From NCBI RefSeq assembly GCF_900141765.1, contig NZ_FSRK01000003.1, positions 62,001 to 126,000 on the forward strand: 64,000 nt of DNA, written 5' to 3'. Below the pieces are notes generated by a model. It was not told the DNA's origin and ran no database searches. It was given only the letters and a program-made list of their open reading frames with translations. This document shows, piece after piece, positions 50,632 through 62,776 of the stretch. Position numbers and translations under genes: made by a program. This DNA is from Epilithonimonas zeae. Lineage in GTDB: Bacteria > Bacteroidota > Bacteroidia > Flavobacteriales > Weeksellaceae. Position 1 is the first letter of the stretch. Every line of letters starts with the position of its first letter.

Positions 50632-51049
50632 TGATAAACCATTTTTTGTAAATGAAAAAACCAATTACAGCGCCAAAAGTATTAAGGATAACATCATCTA
50701 CATCTGCATAACCCTTTTTGAAATAATATTGAGAAAACTCGACAATGTTAATTATTAGAAAAAATGATAAGAGTAACCATTTAAATTGATTTAGTCTTGG
50801 ATAAATAATACCTAGAAAACCATATGGAATAAATAAAATAATGTTTCCTAAAATATTTTTTATAGCTTCTATTTTATCAAATTTGATCACATTCGTAGAA
50901 TACTCATTAATGGTTTCAAATGGAACAGTTTTTATCTCAAAAAGAATGGTTGGAGAATAACGAAAAGATGCAAAAAACAGGAGATATAAAATCCAAACCG
51001 TATAAACATTAATAAAAACAGGATAATACCTATTAACAAACAACCTCAT
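50618..51049 (-). CDS. VanZ family membrane protein
   Basis: A 143-aa protein with four hydrophobic helices. The VanZ signature is in DKIEAIKNILGNIILFIPYG and NIVEFSQYYFKKGYADVDDV, then ILNTFGAVIGFFIYKKW. VanZ gives low-level teicoplanin resistance in enterococci by an unknown route; distant relatives need not act on glycopeptides. The start at 51049 is preferred over 51121, whose extra residues look unnatural. It overlaps the 3' end of the OmpA-family gene. Confidence 0.88.
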   Translation of the reverse strand: MRLFVNRYYPVFINVYTVWILYLLFFASFRYSPTILFEIKTVPFETINEYSTNVIKFDKIEAIKNILGNIILFIPYGFLGIIYPRLNQFKWLLLSFFLIINIVEFSQYYFKKGYADVDDVILNTFGAVIGFFIYKKWFIIKDK

Positions 51050-51085
51050 TAAAATAAATTTGACCCTAAAATTATTGAAAAAAAA

Positions 51086-52150
51086 ATGAAAACAAGTACA
51101 ATAAAAGCTTTCGGAACACAAGCTGCAGAAAATGATCTGGAATTATTAACCATAGAAAGGAGAGAAGTTCAGCCAAAAGACATAGAAATTGACATCTATT
51201 ATTGTGGCGTTTGCCATTCGGATCTTCATACGGCGAGAAACGATTGGGGCGGAACGGTTTATCCTGCAGTTCCCGGTCACGAGATTGTTGGAAAAGTATT
51301 GCAAGTCGGAAGTGATGTTACAAAATTCAAAATCGGGGATCTTGTTGCCGTAGGATGTATGGTGGATTCTTGCAGAACTTGCCATAGCTGCGAACAGGAT
51401 TTGGAACAATTCTGTGAAAAAGGATTTACGGGAACTTACAATGGAAAAGATAAATACTTCGAAGAAACCAGAACATTCGGGGGTTATTCTGAGTCTGTGG
51501 TTGTTGATGAACATTTTGTTTTAAGACTTCCTGAGAATCTGGATATGGCTGCTGCCGCACCGCTACTTTGTGCAGGGATTACGACTTGGTCTCCTCTTAA
51601 ACACTGGAACGTGACAGAAAATTCTAAAGTTGCAGTTGTTGGCTTGGGCGGTTTGGGGCATATGGCAATCAAATTAGCAAAAGGTTTGGGTGCAGAAGTT
51701 ACTCTATTCTCCAGAACTCCGGGGAAAACAGAAGATGCTAAAGCACTTGGAACAGACCACGTTGTTATTTCTACAGACGAAGAGCAGATGAAATCCGTTT
51801 TCAATAAGTTTGATTTGATTATCGATACTGTTCCTTATGAGCACGATATCAACCCTTATATGCAGACTTTGGCTGTCAACGGAACTTTAGTTCTAGTTGG
51901 CTTCATTGGTGAATTTGAGAATGATGCTGTAAGTACAAGACCTATGATCTACAAAAGACGTTCTGTAGCTGGCTCATTAATTGGAGGAATCAAAGAAACT
52001 CAGGAGATGCTGGATTTCTGTGGCGAAAAGAACATTGTTTCTGAAATCGAGATCATCAATATCCAGGACATCAATGATGCTTACGAAAGAATGCTGAAGA
52101 GTGATGTGAAATACCGATTTGTCATCGATATGAAGAGTTTGAAGAATTAA
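51086..52150 (+). CDS. zinc-dependent NAD(P) alcohol dehydrogenase (YahK/cinnamyl type)
   Basis: A 354-aa MDR alcohol dehydrogenase. Catalytic zinc ligands: YYCGVCHSDLHTARNDWGGT and VPGHEIVGKVLQVGSDVTKF. The structural zinc site has four Cys in DSCRTCHSCEQDLEQFCEKG. NADPH site: VAVVGLGGLGHMAIKLAKGL. This is the YahK/YjgB-like aldehyde reductase branch, with NADPH preference, reducing a range of aldehydes. Transcribed alone, with a terminator behind. Confidence 0.93.
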   Translation: MKTSTIKAFGTQAAENDLELLTIERREVQPKDIEIDIYYCGVCHSDLHTARNDWGGTVYPAVPGHEIVGKVLQVGSDVTKFKIGDLVAVGCMVDSCRTCHSCEQDLEQFCEKGFTGTYNGKDKYFEETRTFGGYSESVVVDEHFVLRLPENLDMAAAAPLLCAGITTWSPLKHWNVTENSKVAVVGLGGLGHMAIKLAKGLGAEVTLFSRTPGKTEDAKALGTDHVVISTDEEQMKSVFNKFDLIIDTVPYEHDINPYMQTLAVNGTLVLVGFIGEFENDAVSTRPMIYKRRSVAGSLIGGIKETQEMLDFCGEKNIVSEIEIINIQDINDAYERMLKSDVKYRFVIDMKSLKN

Positions 52151-52169
52151 TATTAATTCCATTCAAATA

Positions 52170-52207
52170 AAAAAGAGAGGATGTCTATTGGTGTTCTCTC
52201 TTTTTTT
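52170..52207 (+). terminator. terminator of the alcohol dehydrogenase gene
   Basis: AAAAAGAGAG pairs with CTCTCTTTTT, followed by T. Confidence 0.75.
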
Positions 52208-52276
52208 AGAGATTTATCTGGTTAAAATTTAGAAAAGATCAAAGCCTCTTTTGAAAAACCTCCGTATGTTTTCCAC

Positions 52277-52342
52277 AAAAGACACGTGTGTTTTAGTTAA
52301 AAGACACGTGTGTTTTAATGAAAAGGCACGTGTGTTTTAAGG
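52277..52342. repeat. three tandem 22-bp near-palindromic units with CACGTG core
   Basis: Units at 52277-52298, 52299-52320 and 52321-52342, each 22 bp, read AAAAGACACGTGTGTTTT plus four bases (third unit GGC for GAC). Each is symmetric about CACGTG (AAAA-x-ACACGTGT-x-TTTT). They sit in a 263-bp gap between convergent genes, behind the alcohol dehydrogenase terminator, so an ordinary operator role is not obvious. Confidence 0.88.
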
Positions 52343-52413
52343 TGCCTCTGCAAATGCCCTATCCATAAGACTTGCGGAAGGTCATTTTTTGACTTGGAAT
52401 AGATGTAAAAAGT

Positions 52414-53697
52414 CTACTTTTTTGACTTCAAAATAGGTTTAAGAACCTTCAGTTTTCCATCAATCTTCTCATCTATTTTCAATCCTAAAACTTCAGCGGC
52501 CAAAGGATAAACATTAATATTCTCAAACTCATCAATTACCAAATCATTCTTGAACGCTGGTCCCCAAGCGAAGAAAGTGGCTTTCATTTCAGGAACAACT
52601 CGTGGGTCGTATCCGTGCTTTCCGACTGATATTCTTTTTCCTTTTTCTAAGAATATTTTAGGCGCTTTTGGAATTAATATAATCTGTCCGATTCTCCCAT
52701 ATTTATCATCTTTGGTTGCGAAATGAAGGTATTTCGGTAACTTCTTATCCAGATAAACTTCATAATTATCAGCTTTATTAGCTTTTAATTCCTTATAAAC
52801 AGCTTTGATTTCATTAGGATTTTTAACATAAATTCTTAGCAAAGTATAAGAATTATAATAATCAAATCTGTTTGTATCCAATAAAACAGAAGGAATCTCA
52901 AGTGGATCATTTCCATCTACCTTTATCATACCGTGATCTGAAACAAAAATAAAGTTGACATTTTTCAATCCTAAATCATTAACTTTTTGGACCAATTCTC
53001 CAATAGCATTATCAATCAAATGAACAGCAGATTCAGTTTCCTTTGTTTCTGGTCCGTAATGATGTCCTGCACCATCCACTTCAGGAAAATATAATGAGAT
53101 AAAATGCGGACGTTTCTCTTCCGGAAGCTTCAACCAATTAATCACTTTATTGACTTTTTCAGATGGCGAAAATTTCTCGTGATAAGGATAATAGTAAGTT
53201 GGTCTAATTCCGCCTGCATCGCTTGCAGAACCTACCCATTGTAAAGAAGCACTCACCATATTTTGTTTCTCTGCCAGACTCCACAAAGGAATGCCGCCAT
53301 ACCAAGAGCCATCTTCTGCATTCTTTCGATTGCTCATTGCATAAGGTTCTTTTCTTTTATAATCGTAGAAAAAGTTATCAATGAGACCGTGATGAGAAGG
53401 ATATAAACCTGTAATCAAAGTCCAATGATTGGGAAAAGTAATGCTTGGATAACTTGGAAGCATTGCTTTTGCCTTTACACCTTGGTTGGAAAGTTTCAGA
53501 AGATTCTCTGCATTGTATTTCTTAATATAATCACTCCGGAAACCATCTGTAGAAATCATAATTACATAAGGTTTCTGCATTGCTTCTGCACTATTGAACC
53601 GATTTGGAACGATGATTTGAGCTGTATCTATAATTTCTTTCTGTGCGAATACCGTTAATGATAAAAATAGCTGTAGAAATACTAATAGCTTCTTCAT
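52414..53697 (-). CDS. secreted nucleotide pyrophosphatase/phosphodiesterase (NPP type)
   Basis: A 427-aa exported enzyme of the alkaline phosphatase superfamily. Signal peptide: LLVFLQLFLSLTVFAQ. Zinc ligands and nucleophile: VIMISTDGFRSDYIKKY, PSYPSITFPNHWTLITGLYP (Thr nucleophile in the SITFPNH loop), FPEVDGAGHHYGPET, IFVSDHGMI and VGKHGYDP. This set is that of NPP enzymes, which hydrolyse nucleotide or other phosphodiesters and pyrophosphates. Substrate not known. Transcribed alone. Confidence 0.93.
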   Translation of the reverse strand: MKKLLVFLQLFLSLTVFAQKEIIDTAQIIVPNRFNSAEAMQKPYVIMISTDGFRSDYIKKYNAENLLKLSNQGVKAKAMLPSYPSITFPNHWTLITGLYPSHHGLIDNFFYDYKRKEPYAMSNRKNAEDGSWYGGIPLWSLAEKQNMVSASLQWVGSASDAGGIRPTYYYPYHEKFSPSEKVNKVINWLKLPEEKRPHFISLYFPEVDGAGHHYGPETKETESAVHLIDNAIGELVQKVNDLGLKNVNFIFVSDHGMIKVDGNDPLEIPSVLLDTNRFDYYNSYTLLRIYVKNPNEIKAVYKELKANKADNYEVYLDKKLPKYLHFATKDDKYGRIGQIILIPKAPKIFLEKGKRISVGKHGYDPRVVPEMKATFFAWGPAFKNDLVIDEFENINVYPLAAEVLGLKIDEKIDGKLKVLKPILKSKK

Positions 53698-53781
53698 TAT
53701 AAAAATTTTGACAAAGGTAGTGGGTAAGATTTCAACTGGAAAAAATGTTGAGTTAATAAAATATTAAACCTAAAAACAAAA

Positions 53782-53809
53782 AATCCCGACTCAGTGAAGA
53801 ATCGGGATT
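53782..53809 (-). terminator. terminator of the rpoBC-DUF3467 operon
   Basis: AATCCCGA pairs with TCGGGATT. On the minus strand it is followed by a U run. It lies 21 bp after the DUF3467 stop. Confidence 0.82.
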
Positions 53810-53829
53810 GATATATTTAAGAAAAAATT

Positions 53830-54135
53830 TTAAGCTTGAACGTTGTTACCTCCTAATACGAAAGGTTCAACTTCTTTGATCTCACCAAACTGCTGCTCAT
53901 AGTTAGCAACATTTTGCTGAAGTGCAGCTAAAACTCTTTTTGCGTGAAGAGGTGCTACGATAACTCTAGATCTTACTTTCGCTTGTTGTACACCTGGCAT
54001 CAATTGGATGAAATCCAATACGAATTCTGATGGAGAGTGATTTACTAAAGCTAAGTTCACATAAACTCCTGCTGCTACAACTTCATTAAGTTCGATGTTA
54101 ATGTTGTTTGGATCTTGGTTTTGATTATTGTCCAT
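53830..54135 (-). CDS. DUF3467 domain protein
   Basis: A 101-aa cytosolic protein: NIELNEVVAAGVYVNLALVN, HSPSEFVLDFIQLMPGVQQA and VRSRVIVAPLHAKRVLAALQ are the DUF3467 hallmarks. It directly follows rpoC on the same strand after 83 bp, as in many Bacteroidetes. The constant link with RNA polymerase genes suggests a role in transcription, which is inference. A terminator follows it. Confidence 0.92.
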   Translation of the reverse strand: MDNNQNQDPNNINIELNEVVAAGVYVNLALVNHSPSEFVLDFIQLMPGVQQAKVRSRVIVAPLHAKRVLAALQQNVANYEQQFGEIKEVEPFVLGGNNVQA

Positions 54136-54218
54136 TTTTTGTTTAATTATTTTGTTAAAATTATAGATTACGAATATAAATCATTTAAAATTTAAATTCA
54201 TAATCTATAATATCTTTT

Positions 54219-57200
54219 TTAGTTAATATCTTCGAATTCTTTTCTAGAACCTACGATTACGTTTTGGTAATCTTTAAGACCTGTACCTGCAGGGATTCTG
54301 TGTCCTACAATTACATTTTCTTTAAGACCTGTCAAGAAGTCGATTTTTCCAGATACTGCAGCTTCGTTAAGAACCTTAGTTGTTTCCTGGAATGACGCTG
54401 CAGACATGAATGATTTTGTCTGTAGCGCTGCTCTTGTAATACCTTGTAAAACAGGTGTTGCAGTTGCAGGAAGCGCTTCTCTAACTTGTACCAAAGCCTG
54501 ATCTTCTCTCTTAAGCTTCGAGTTCTCATCTCTAAGTTCTCTTGCCGTAATCATCTGACCTGCCTTGAATACTTTAGAATCTCCCGGCTCAGTAACAACT
54601 TTCAGTCCGAAAACTCTGTTGTTCTCTTCCAAGAAATCGAATTTGTGCTCCAATGCTCCTTCCAAGAACTGAGTATCTCCTCCATCCACAATCGATACTT
54701 TTGTCATCATCTGACGAACAATAATTTCGAAATGCTTGTCATCGATTTTCACCCCTTGAAGACGGTAAACTTCCTGAATCTCATTAACCAAATATTCCTG
54801 AACCGCAGTTGGACCTTTGATTCTCAAGATATCGTCTGGTGTGATAGAACCGTCTGAAAGTGGACCACCAGCATAAACGAAGTCATTCTCCTGAACCAAG
54901 ATCTGGTTTGATAATTTAACCAAATATTTCTTGATTTCTCCAGTTTTAGCCTCAACGATTAGCTCACGGTTACCTCTTTTGATTTTACCGTAAGAAACTA
55001 CACCATCAATCTCTGTAACTACAGCTGGGTTTGAAGGGTTTCTAGCTTCGAATAATTCGGTAACTCTTGGAAGACCTCCGGTGATATCCCCTGCTTTTGC
55101 AGATTTTCTTGGGATCTTGATTAGGACTTTACCAGCCTTAATTTTCTCCCCATCGTTAACCATCAAGTGGGCACCTACTGGTAAGTTGTAAGCTTTTTGC
55201 TCTACGCCTTTTGCATCTACAACTTTAAGTGTTGGAACCGCTTTTTTATTTCTAGATTCAGAGATTACTTTCTCTTCGAAACCAGTCTGCTCATCAATCT
55301 CCAATACGAAAGAGATACCTTGGATAATATCCTCATACTCTACCTTACCAGAAGTTTCTGCAATGATAACGGCGTTATAGGCATCCCATTTTGCAATAAG
55401 ATCTCCTTTTTTCACTTTATCGCCTGGTTTCACAAATAGTTCGGAACCATAAGGAACGTTTGCAACCATGATTGGCGTTCTAGCTTCGTTATCAGCAACC
55501 AATCTAAATTCTGTTGAACGGGATACAACAATATCCGCAGTTTGTCCTTCTTCGCCTTCAGACTTAATTGTTCTAACTTCATCCATCTCAACAATACCAT
55601 CACGTTTTGCAACGATACTTGGGTTTTCTGAAATGTTACTTGCAGTACCCCCTTGGTGGAAAGTTCTCAAGGTTAACTGAGTTCCCGGCTCACCAATAGA
55701 CTGTGCAGCGATAACACCTACAGCTTCTCCCATATGGATTCCTTTACCTGTTGCAAGGTTACGACCGTAGCATTTTGCACAGATACCTTTTTTGGTTTCA
55801 CAAGTTAATGGAGAACGAACTTCTACAGCTTCGATTCCTGCTTCCTCGATTTGTTTAGCAACAGCTTCAACGATTAACTCGTCTGCATTAGCCAACAACT
55901 CATCAGTTTCTGGGTGATATATGTTGTGAAGAGAAACTCTACCAAGAATTCTGTCAGAGATTTTTTCAACAATATCATCATTTTTCTTAAGTGCAGTAAT
56001 TTCTGTACCTCTCAAAGTTCCACAATCATCCTCAGTAATGATAACATCCTGTGCAACGTCTACCAATCTTCTGGTCAAGTAACCAGCATCGGCAGTTTTA
56101 AGAGCGGTATCCGCAAGACCCTTACGAGCACCGTGGGTAGAGATAAAGTACTCCAAAATTGACAAACCTTCTTTAAAGTTCGCAACAATCGGGTTTTCAA
56201 TAATCTCAGCTCCAACAGAACCAGCTTTTTGTGGTTTTGCCATCAAACCTCTCATACCAGATAACTGACGGATCTGCTCCTTAGAACCCCTCGCACCAGA
56301 ATCTAGCATCATAAATACAGAGTTGAATCCGCCTTGGTCAGACTTCATTCTGCTCATAATCATTTCGGTAAGACCAGCATTAGTATTAGTCCAAACGTCG
56401 ATTACCTGATTATAACGTTCTGTATCTGTAATAAGCCCCATGTTATAGTTAGCCTTAATTTCATCTACGTTCTCAACCGCTGTAGCAATCATTCCTTTTT
56501 TCTCAGCAGGAATTACGATATCTCCCAGAGAGAATGAAAGACCTCCTTTGAATGCGTTGGCATATCCAAGGTTTTTCATATCATCCAAGAACTTAACAGT
56601 AGTTGGGAAATCTGTATCTGCCAAGATCTGACCAATTACATTTCTAAGAGATTTCTTAGTCAATAACTCGTCAACATATCCAACTTGTACAGGTACAATT
56701 TGGTTGAACAAAATTCTACCAACAGTTGTATTCAGCAATCTTGTTACAATTTCTCCATTTTCTTTTACTGGAAGACGACATCTTACTTTTGCATTAAGAG
56801 AAACTTTCCCTTCTGCATAAGCGATTTCTACTTCTTCCGGAGAATAGAAAGCAAGACCTTCACCTTGGATTTTCTTCTCTTCAGTAGAATGAGCTTCTTT
56901 GGTCATAAAATATAGACCCAAAACCATGTCCTGAGATGGTACCGTAATTGGAGAACCATTCGCAGGGTTCAAGATATTTTGAGAACCTAACATCAATAGT
57001 TGAGCTTCCAAAATAGCTTCTGGGCCTAAAGGTAAGTGAACCGCCATCTGATCCCCATCGAAATCGGCGTTGAAAGCCGTTGTTACCAATGGGTGAAGTT
57101 GGATCGCTTTACCTTCGATCATCTTAGGCTGGAACGCTTGGATACCTAATCTGTGCAAAGTAGGTGCTCTGTTCAAAAGAACAGGGTGGCCTTTCATCAC

Positions 57201-58484
57201 ACCTTCCAGGATATCATAAACTACAGGCTCTTTTCTGTCGATGATTCTTTTAGCTGATTTTACAGTTTTTACAATTCCTCTCTCAATTAGTTTTCTAATG
57301 ATAAACGGTTTGTAAAGCTCTGCAGCCATATCTTTTGGAAGACCACACTCGTGCAATTGTAAGCTAGGACCTACAACAATAACTGAACGAGCCGAGTAAT
57401 CTACCCTTTTTCCTAATAAGTTCTGACGGAAACGACCTTGCTTACCTTTCAATGAATCTGAAAGTGATTTCAATGGTCTGTTTGATTCAGATTTTACAGC
57501 AGAGGATTTTCTTGTATTATCGAATAATGAATCTACAGATTCCTGAAGCATACGCTTCTCGTTTCTCAAGATTACTTCCGGAGCTTTGATCTCCAATAGT
57601 CTCTTCAAACGGTTGTTTCTGATAATAACTCTTCTGTAAAGGTCATTCAAATCAGAAGTTGCGAAACGCCCTCCATCCAATGGAACCAATGGTCTTAGTT
57701 CTGGTGGTATGATAGGAAGAACACGCATAATCATCCACTCTGGTCTGTTGATCATTCTTGTGTTAGCACCTCTCAATGCTTCTACAACATTCAATCTCTT
57801 AAGCGCTTCTGTTCTTCTTTGTTTAGAAGATTCGTTGTGAGCTTTGTGTCTCAAATCGAATGATAAAGAATCTAGGTCGATTCTCTTCAACAATTCTTCA
57901 ACAGCTTCTGCTCCCATTTTCGCTACGAATTTATTCGGGTCAGAATCATCAAGATATTGGTTCTCGATAGGAAGTGTTTCCAAAACATCCAGATATTCTT
58001 CTTCAGTCAAGAATTCTTTATCATCGAAATCTGAACCGTCTGCTTTCTTAGCAATACCTTGTTGGATCACAACATATCTCTCGTAATAGATAATCATATC
58101 CAATTTCTTGGACGGAATCCCTAATAAATAACCAATTTTGTTTGGCAAAGAACGGAAATACCAGATGTGCGCCACAGGAACAACCAAACCAATGTGTCCG
58201 ATTCTTTCTCTACGTACTTTTTTCTCTGTAACTTCTACTCCACATCTATCACAAACAATCCCTTTGTAACGGATTCTTTTGTATTTTCCACAAGCACACT
58301 CGTAGTCTTTTACAGGACCGAAGATCTTCTCGCAGAACAAACCGTCTCTTTCTGGTTTGTGCGTACGATAGTTGATCGTTTCTGGTTTAAGAACTTCTCC
58401 TCTCGATTCCTGAAGAATAGACTCTGGTGAAGCTAAACCAATAGTGATTTTATTAAATCGACTTGTTTTATTTTTATTTGACAT
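54219..58484 (-). CDS. rpoC: DNA-directed RNA polymerase subunit beta'
   Basis: A 1421-aa beta' subunit. First zinc finger: [20 protein letters not shown] plus RCG. Active-site motif [13 protein letters not shown] binds the catalytic Mg. The second zinc site has [19 protein letters not shown]. The trigger-loop and bridge-helix area shows [20 protein letters not shown] and [20 protein letters not shown]. Full length, intact. It forms the operon rpoB-rpoC-DUF3467, 92 bp after rpoB. Confidence 0.98.
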   Translation of the reverse strand: MSNKNKTSRFNKITIGLASPESILQESRGEVLKPETINYRTHKPERDGLFCEKIFGPVKDYECACGKYKRIRYKGIVCDRCGVEVTEKKVRRERIGHIGLVVPVAHIWYFRSLPNKIGYLLGIPSKKLDMIIYYERYVVIQQGIAKKADGSDFDDKEFLTEEEYLDVLETLPIENQYLDDSDPNKFVAKMGAEAVEELLKRIDLDSLSFDLRHKAHNESSKQRRTEALKRLNVVEALRGANTRMINRPEWMIMRVLPIIPPELRPLVPLDGGRFATSDLNDLYRRVIIRNNRLKRLLEIKAPEVILRNEKRMLQESVDSLFDNTRKSSAVKSESNRPLKSLSDSLKGKQGRFRQNLLGKRVDYSARSVIVVGPSLQLHECGLPKDMAAELYKPFIIRKLIERGIVKTVKSAKRIIDRKEPVVYDILEGVMKGHPVLLNRAPTLHRLGIQAFQPKMIEGKAIQLHPLVTTAFNADFDGDQMAVHLPLGPEAILEAQLLMLGSQNILNPANGSPITVPSQDMVLGLYFMTKEAHSTEEKKIQGEGLAFYSPEEVEIAYAEGKVSLNAKVRCRLPVKENGEIVTRLLNTTVGRILFNQIVPVQVGYVDELLTKKSLRNVIGQILADTDFPTTVKFLDDMKNLGYANAFKGGLSFSLGDIVIPAEKKGMIATAVENVDEIKANYNMGLITDTERYNQVIDVWTNTNAGLTEMIMSRMKSDQGGFNSVFMMLDSGARGSKEQIRQLSGMRGLMAKPQKAGSVGAEIIENPIVANFKEGLSILEYFISTHGARKGLADTALKTADAGYLTRRLVDVAQDVIITEDDCGTLRGTEITALKKNDDIVEKISDRILGRVSLHNIYHPETDELLANADELIVEAVAKQIEEAGIEAVEVRSPLTCETKKGICAKCYGRNLATGKGIHMGEAVGVIAAQSIGEPGTQLTLRTFHQGGTASNISENPSIVAKRDGIVEMDEVRTIKSEGEEGQTADIVVSRSTEFRLVADNEARTPIMVANVPYGSELFVKPGDKVKKGDLIAKWDAYNAVIIAETSGKVEYEDIIQGISFVLEIDEQTGFEEKVISESRNKKAVPTLKVVDAKGVEQKAYNLPVGAHLMVNDGEKIKAGKVLIKIPRKSAKAGDITGGLPRVTELFEARNPSNPAVVTEIDGVVSYGKIKRGNRELIVEAKTGEIKKYLVKLSNQILVQENDFVYAGGPLSDGSITPDDILRIKGPTAVQEYLVNEIQEVYRLQGVKIDDKHFEIIVRQMMTKVSIVDGGDTQFLEGALEHKFDFLEENNRVFGLKVVTEPGDSKVFKAGQMITARELRDENSKLKREDQALVQVREALPATATPVLQGITRAALQTKSFMSAASFQETTKVLNEAAVSGKIDFLTGLKENVIVGHRIPAGTGLKDYQNVIVGSRKEFEDIN

Positions 58485-58576
58485 TTTTTATTTTGATTTA
58501 AAGATTAAAAAGATTGAAAACTCAAATTGAGTTTCGCTCTTAATTTTAGAGTGATAATTTCTTAATTATTAATAAA

Positions 58577-61500
58577 TTATTCCTCTAATCTTACATCAAG
58601 TCCAAGACCTTGTAACTCGTGAAGTAATACGTTGAAAGATTCCGGAATACCAGGTTCTGGCATTGCTTCTCCTTTCGCAATTGCTTCGTAAGTTTTTGCT
58701 CTACCAATCACGTCATCCGACTTCACAGTCAAGATTTCTCTCAAGATGTTTGATGCTCCAAATGCTTCCAGAGCCCAAACTTCCATCTCTCCAAATCTCT
58801 GACCTCCGAATTGCGCTTTACCTCCTAACGGCTGCTGCGTAATTAATGAATATGGTCCGATAGAACGTGCGTGCATTTTGTCATCTACCATGTGGCCTAG
58901 TTTCAACATATAGATAATACCTACTGTTGCAGCCTGAGTAAATCTCTCTCCAGTACCACCATCATAAAGGTGTGTGTGACCGAATTTAGGAAGACCTGCT
59001 TCGTCTGTATATTCTGTAATCTGCTCTAAACTAGCTCCATCGAAGATTGGCGTAGCGAATTTTAATCCTAATTTTCTACCAGCCCATCCAAGAACAGTTT
59101 CGTAGATCTGACCAATGTTCATACGAGAAGGTACCCCAAGTGGATTCAATACGATATCTACTGGTGTTCCATCTTCTAGGAATGGCATATCTTCTTCACG
59201 AACGATTCTAGAAACGATACCTTTGTTACCGTGACGACCTGCCATTTTATCACCTACGTTCAGTTTACGTTTCTTAGCGATGTAAACTTTAGCTAATTTG
59301 ATAATACCAGCTGGTAATTCGTCTCCGATTGACAATGCAAATTTCTCACGGTTTTTAACTCCCGAAAGATCATTGTATTTAATCTTATAATTGTGAATCA
59401 ATTGTTTGATCCATTCGTTTTTGTCAGCATCAACAGTCCAATCTGCACCACTGATGTTTACATAATCTTCAACAGACTGAAGCAACTTCAAAGTGAACTT
59501 AGTTCCTTTTCCGATCACTTCTTCTTCAAGATCATTTTTCACACCTTGGGAAGTTTTACCAGAAACTAAAGTATTCAATTTGTCAATCAAAGTATTTCTT
59601 AAATCGTCAAACTTATTTTTGTAAGTATTTTCGATTTCTTCCAACTTGATTTTCTCTTCGCTTCTTTTCTTTTTGTCTTTGATGTTTCTAGAGAACAATT
59701 TTTTGTTGATAACAACGCCTCGTAGAGAAGAATCTGCTTTCAATGAAGCATCTTTTACATCACCAGCTTTGTCTCCAAAGATCGCTCTAAGAAGTTTTTC
59801 TTCCGGCGTTGGATCAGACTCACCTTTTGGCGTGATTTTTCCGATAAGGATATCGCCAGGCTTCACTTCAGCTCCGATACGGATCATACCGTTCTCATCA
59901 AGATCTTTAGTAGCTTCTTCTGAAACGTTAGGAATATCTGCTGTCAATTCTTCCATACCTAATTTGGTATCACGAACTTCTAGAGAATATTCATCTACGT
60001 GGATAGAAGTAAACCAGTCCTCACGAACTACTTTTTCATTGATCACGATCGCATCCTCAAAGTTATAACCTTTCCAAGGCATGAACGCAACTACCAAGTT
60101 TCTACCAAGAGCCAATTCTCCGTTTTCAGTTGCATAACCATCGCAAAGAACCTGACCTTTTTCCACTGTATCACCTACTCTTACGTTTGGTCTCAGTGTA
60201 ATCGTCGTACTCTGGTTGGTTTTTCTGAATTTAGTTAATTTATAAGTTTTAGTCGCAGAATCGAAGTTAACCAGATCGTCTTCCTCGCTTCTTTCATACT
60301 TAATAACAATTCTCTCAGCATCTACGTATTCTACAACACCTGTACCTTCTGCATTAATCAAAATTCTAGAATCTCTAGCTACTTGTTTTTCCAAACCAGT
60401 ACCTACGATTGGAGCCTGAGGTTTCAATAATGGAACAGCCTGACGCATCATATTCGATCCCATCAATGCTCTGTTCGCATCATCGTGCTCTAGGAAAGGA
60501 ATCAATGATGCAGAAATACCAGAAATTTGGTTAGGAGCAACATCAATCAAATCTACTTGTTGAGGCTCAACAACTGGATAATCTCCGTCCAAACGAGCAA
60601 TAACTCTGTCTGTTTTGATGCTACCATCGTCATTCATTTCAACGTTCGCCTGAGCAATTACTTTGTATTCTTCATCCTCTGCATTTAGATAAGTTGGTGC
60701 AGCTTGTAAATCTACTTTACCGTTTTCAACTTTTCTATAAGGCGTTTCGATGAAACCTAAAGTATTGATTTTTGCATACATTCCCAAAGAAGAGATCAAA
60801 CCGATGTTTGGTCCTTCCGGAGTTTCAATCGGACAAATACGACCATAGTGCGTATGGTGAACGTCACGAACCTCGAAACCTGCTCTTTCTCTAGATAAAC
60901 CACCAGGTCCTAGTGCAGAAAGTCTACGCTTGTGCGTGATTTCTGATAGCGGGTTGGTTTGATCCATAAACTGAGAAAGCTGGTTGGTACCGAAGAATGA
61001 GTTGATAACAGACGTTAAAGTCTTAGCATTAACCAAATCAACTGGTGTAAAAATCTCGTTATCTCTAACGTTCATTCTTTCTTTGATTGTTCTCGCAATT
61101 CTAGAAAGACCTACACCGAACTGTCCTGATAATTGCTCACCAACAGTCTTGATTCTTCTGTTAGAAAGGTGATCGATATCATCAACTTCAGCCTTAGAGT
61201 TCACCAATTCGATCAAGTGTTTTACGATAGAGATGATATCTTCTTTCGTCAAAACCTGATTATCCTCGGAAATATTAAGACCTAATTTTTTGTTCAATCT
61301 GTAACGACCAACTTCACCTAATGAATATCTCTGCTCTGAGAAGAATAATTTTTCAATAATTCCTCTTGCAGTTTCCTCATCCGGCGCATCAGCATTTCTT
61401 AACTGACGATAAATATATTCAACCGCTTCTTTTTCTGAGTTGGTTGGATCTTTTTGTAGTGTATTTTGGATAATAGAGAACTCGTTAGAATTTTCTTTGT

Positions 61501-62404
61501 GAATTAAGATGGACTTAACTCCAGAATCCAAGATAACATCCAGGTGTTCTTTTTCAAGAATTGTTTCTCTATCCAAGATGATTTCGTTTCTTTCGATAGA
61601 AACAACTTCACCTGTATCCTCGTCTACGAAATCCTCGAACCAAGTGTTCAATACTCTCGCAGCTAAAGTTCTACCTTCTACTTTTTTAAGAGCCGCTTTA
61701 GAAACTTTCACTTCTTCTGCCAAGTCAAAAATCTGAAGAATCTCTTTATCAGATTCGTAACCAATTGCTCTTAGTAATGTTGTTAAAGGTAATTTTTTCT
61801 TACGGTCGATATACGCGTACATTACGCTGTTGATATCTGTTGTAAATTCCATCCAAGATCCTTTGAAAGGGATAATTCTTGAATAGTAAAGTTTAGTTCC
61901 GTTGGCGTGGTAGGTCTGTCCGAAGAATACACCCGGAGATCTGTGTAACTGAGTTACAATAACACGCTCTGCTCCATTGATAATGAATGAACCAGACGGC
62001 GTCATATAAGGAACCGGACCTAAATATACATCTTGTACAACAGTCTGGAAATCTTCGTGCTCCGGATCTGTACAATATAATTTAAGTCTGGCTTTTAGAG
62101 GAACGTTATACGTTAAACCTCTCTCTACGCACTCATCGATAGAATAACGTGGAGAATCTACCAGATAATCTAAAAATTCCAAAACGAATTGGTTTCTAGA
62201 ATCTGTAATTGGGAAATTTTCCTGGAACGTTTTGTAAAGTGATTCATTCAAACGTTGCTCAGGAAGCGTGTCTAACTGGAAAAATTCCTTGAAAGACTGG
62301 ATTTGGATATCCAAAAAGTCAGGTGTTTCGATTTTACCTTTCGCTGACGAAAAGTTGATTCTCTCTGTACCTTGAACTTTAGGAGCGGCCTGTGTTTTAC
62401 TCAT
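58577..62404 (-). CDS. rpoB: DNA-directed RNA polymerase subunit beta
   Basis: A 1275-aa beta subunit. Opens [20 protein letters not shown]. The rifampicin region reads [20 protein letters not shown] then [20 protein letters not shown], with the usual Asp, His and Ser present, so no resistance change is seen there. Later parts [20 protein letters not shown] and [20 protein letters not shown] are typical. ATG 62404 is the family start; the frame continues to 62458. Unusually for the group, rplJ-rplL are not in front. Confidence 0.97.
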   Translation of the reverse strand: MSKTQAAPKVQGTERINFSSAKGKIETPDFLDIQIQSFKEFFQLDTLPEQRLNESLYKTFQENFPITDSRNQFVLEFLDYLVDSPRYSIDECVERGLTYNVPLKARLKLYCTDPEHEDFQTVVQDVYLGPVPYMTPSGSFIINGAERVIVTQLHRSPGVFFGQTYHANGTKLYYSRIIPFKGSWMEFTTDINSVMYAYIDRKKKLPLTTLLRAIGYESDKEILQIFDLAEEVKVSKAALKKVEGRTLAARVLNTWFEDFVDEDTGEVVSIERNEIILDRETILEKEHLDVILDSGVKSILIHKENSNEFSIIQNTLQKDPTNSEKEAVEYIYRQLRNADAPDEETARGIIEKLFFSEQRYSLGEVGRYRLNKKLGLNISEDNQVLTKEDIISIVKHLIELVNSKAEVDDIDHLSNRRIKTVGEQLSGQFGVGLSRIARTIKERMNVRDNEIFTPVDLVNAKTLTSVINSFFGTNQLSQFMDQTNPLSEITHKRRLSALGPGGLSRERAGFEVRDVHHTHYGRICPIETPEGPNIGLISSLGMYAKINTLGFIETPYRKVENGKVDLQAAPTYLNAEDEEYKVIAQANVEMNDDGSIKTDRVIARLDGDYPVVEPQQVDLIDVAPNQISGISASLIPFLEHDDANRALMGSNMMRQAVPLLKPQAPIVGTGLEKQVARDSRILINAEGTGVVEYVDAERIVIKYERSEEDDLVNFDSATKTYKLTKFRKTNQSTTITLRPNVRVGDTVEKGQVLCDGYATENGELALGRNLVVAFMPWKGYNFEDAIVINEKVVREDWFTSIHVDEYSLEVRDTKLGMEELTADIPNVSEEATKDLDENGMIRIGAEVKPGDILIGKITPKGESDPTPEEKLLRAIFGDKAGDVKDASLKADSSLRGVVINKKLFSRNIKDKKKRSEEKIKLEEIENTYKNKFDDLRNTLIDKLNTLVSGKTSQGVKNDLEEEVIGKGTKFTLKLLQSVEDYVNISGADWTVDADKNEWIKQLIHNYKIKYNDLSGVKNREKFALSIGDELPAGIIKLAKVYIAKKRKLNVGDKMAGRHGNKGIVSRIVREEDMPFLEDGTPVDIVLNPLGVPSRMNIGQIYETVLGWAGRKLGLKFATPIFDGASLEQITEYTDEAGLPKFGHTHLYDGGTGERFTQAATVGIIYMLKLGHMVDDKMHARSIGPYSLITQQPLGGKAQFGGQRFGEMEVWALEAFGASNILREILTVKSDDVIGRAKTYEAIAKGEAMPEPGIPESFNVLLHELQGLGLDVRLEE

Positions 62405-62695
62405 AAAATTATAAGAAAAAGGGTTAAAAAATATTTTGTTTAAAAAAATATCAGACAAGATTTAAAAATAAAGAATCAGGTTTTTTGATTTTTGGCGCTA
62501 TCAGAATAAACCTTAAATCCTTACTTATTAATCTTTTCTAACTGCAACGCCGGTATATCTTTTCACGACGTAATGCAAAATATTTTTATATCTAACGACG
62601 AAACAATGTACATATAAACAAGAAATTCCCTTCCATAAAATGAAAGAGTTATAAATTGATTACAGTATATGAAATTATTAGCGCCAAAAGATTTG

Positions 62696-62703
62696 CAAAT
62701 TTA
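62696..62703 (-). promoter_or_regulatory. candidate rpoB promoter -7 box in the 372-bp gap
   Basis: The minus strand reads TAAATTTG here. Use of this box would give rpoB a leader of about 285 bases. The gap 62405-62776 otherwise holds only the terminator at 62729 and AT-rich sequence with no gene that I can see. Confidence 0.4.
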
Positions 62704-62728
62704 TATAAAATAATTGACATATACAAAA

Positions 62729-62753
62729 AAACCACTTCACAAAGAAGTGGTTT
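62729..62753 (-). terminator. terminator of the surface-protein operon
   Basis: AAACCACTTC and GAAGTGGTTT form a perfect stem; on the minus strand a run of T follows. It ends transcription from 62777-64000 before rpoB. Confidence 0.87.
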
Positions 62754-62776
62754 AGAAATATTTAGATTAAAAAATC

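Noticed and set aside
50618-51049. VanZ as evidence of a glycopeptide resistance cluster.
   Set aside because: No vanHAX or other resistance gene is nearby; VanZ-like proteins are widespread with unknown roles.
52277-52342. CRISPR array.
   Set aside because: The three units are directly joined with no spacers, and no cas gene is in the window.
60900-61100. Rifampicin-resistance change in rpoB.
   Set aside because: The Asp, His and Ser at the usual resistance positions are all present; the Thr/Asn differences near the start of the region look like normal lineage variation.
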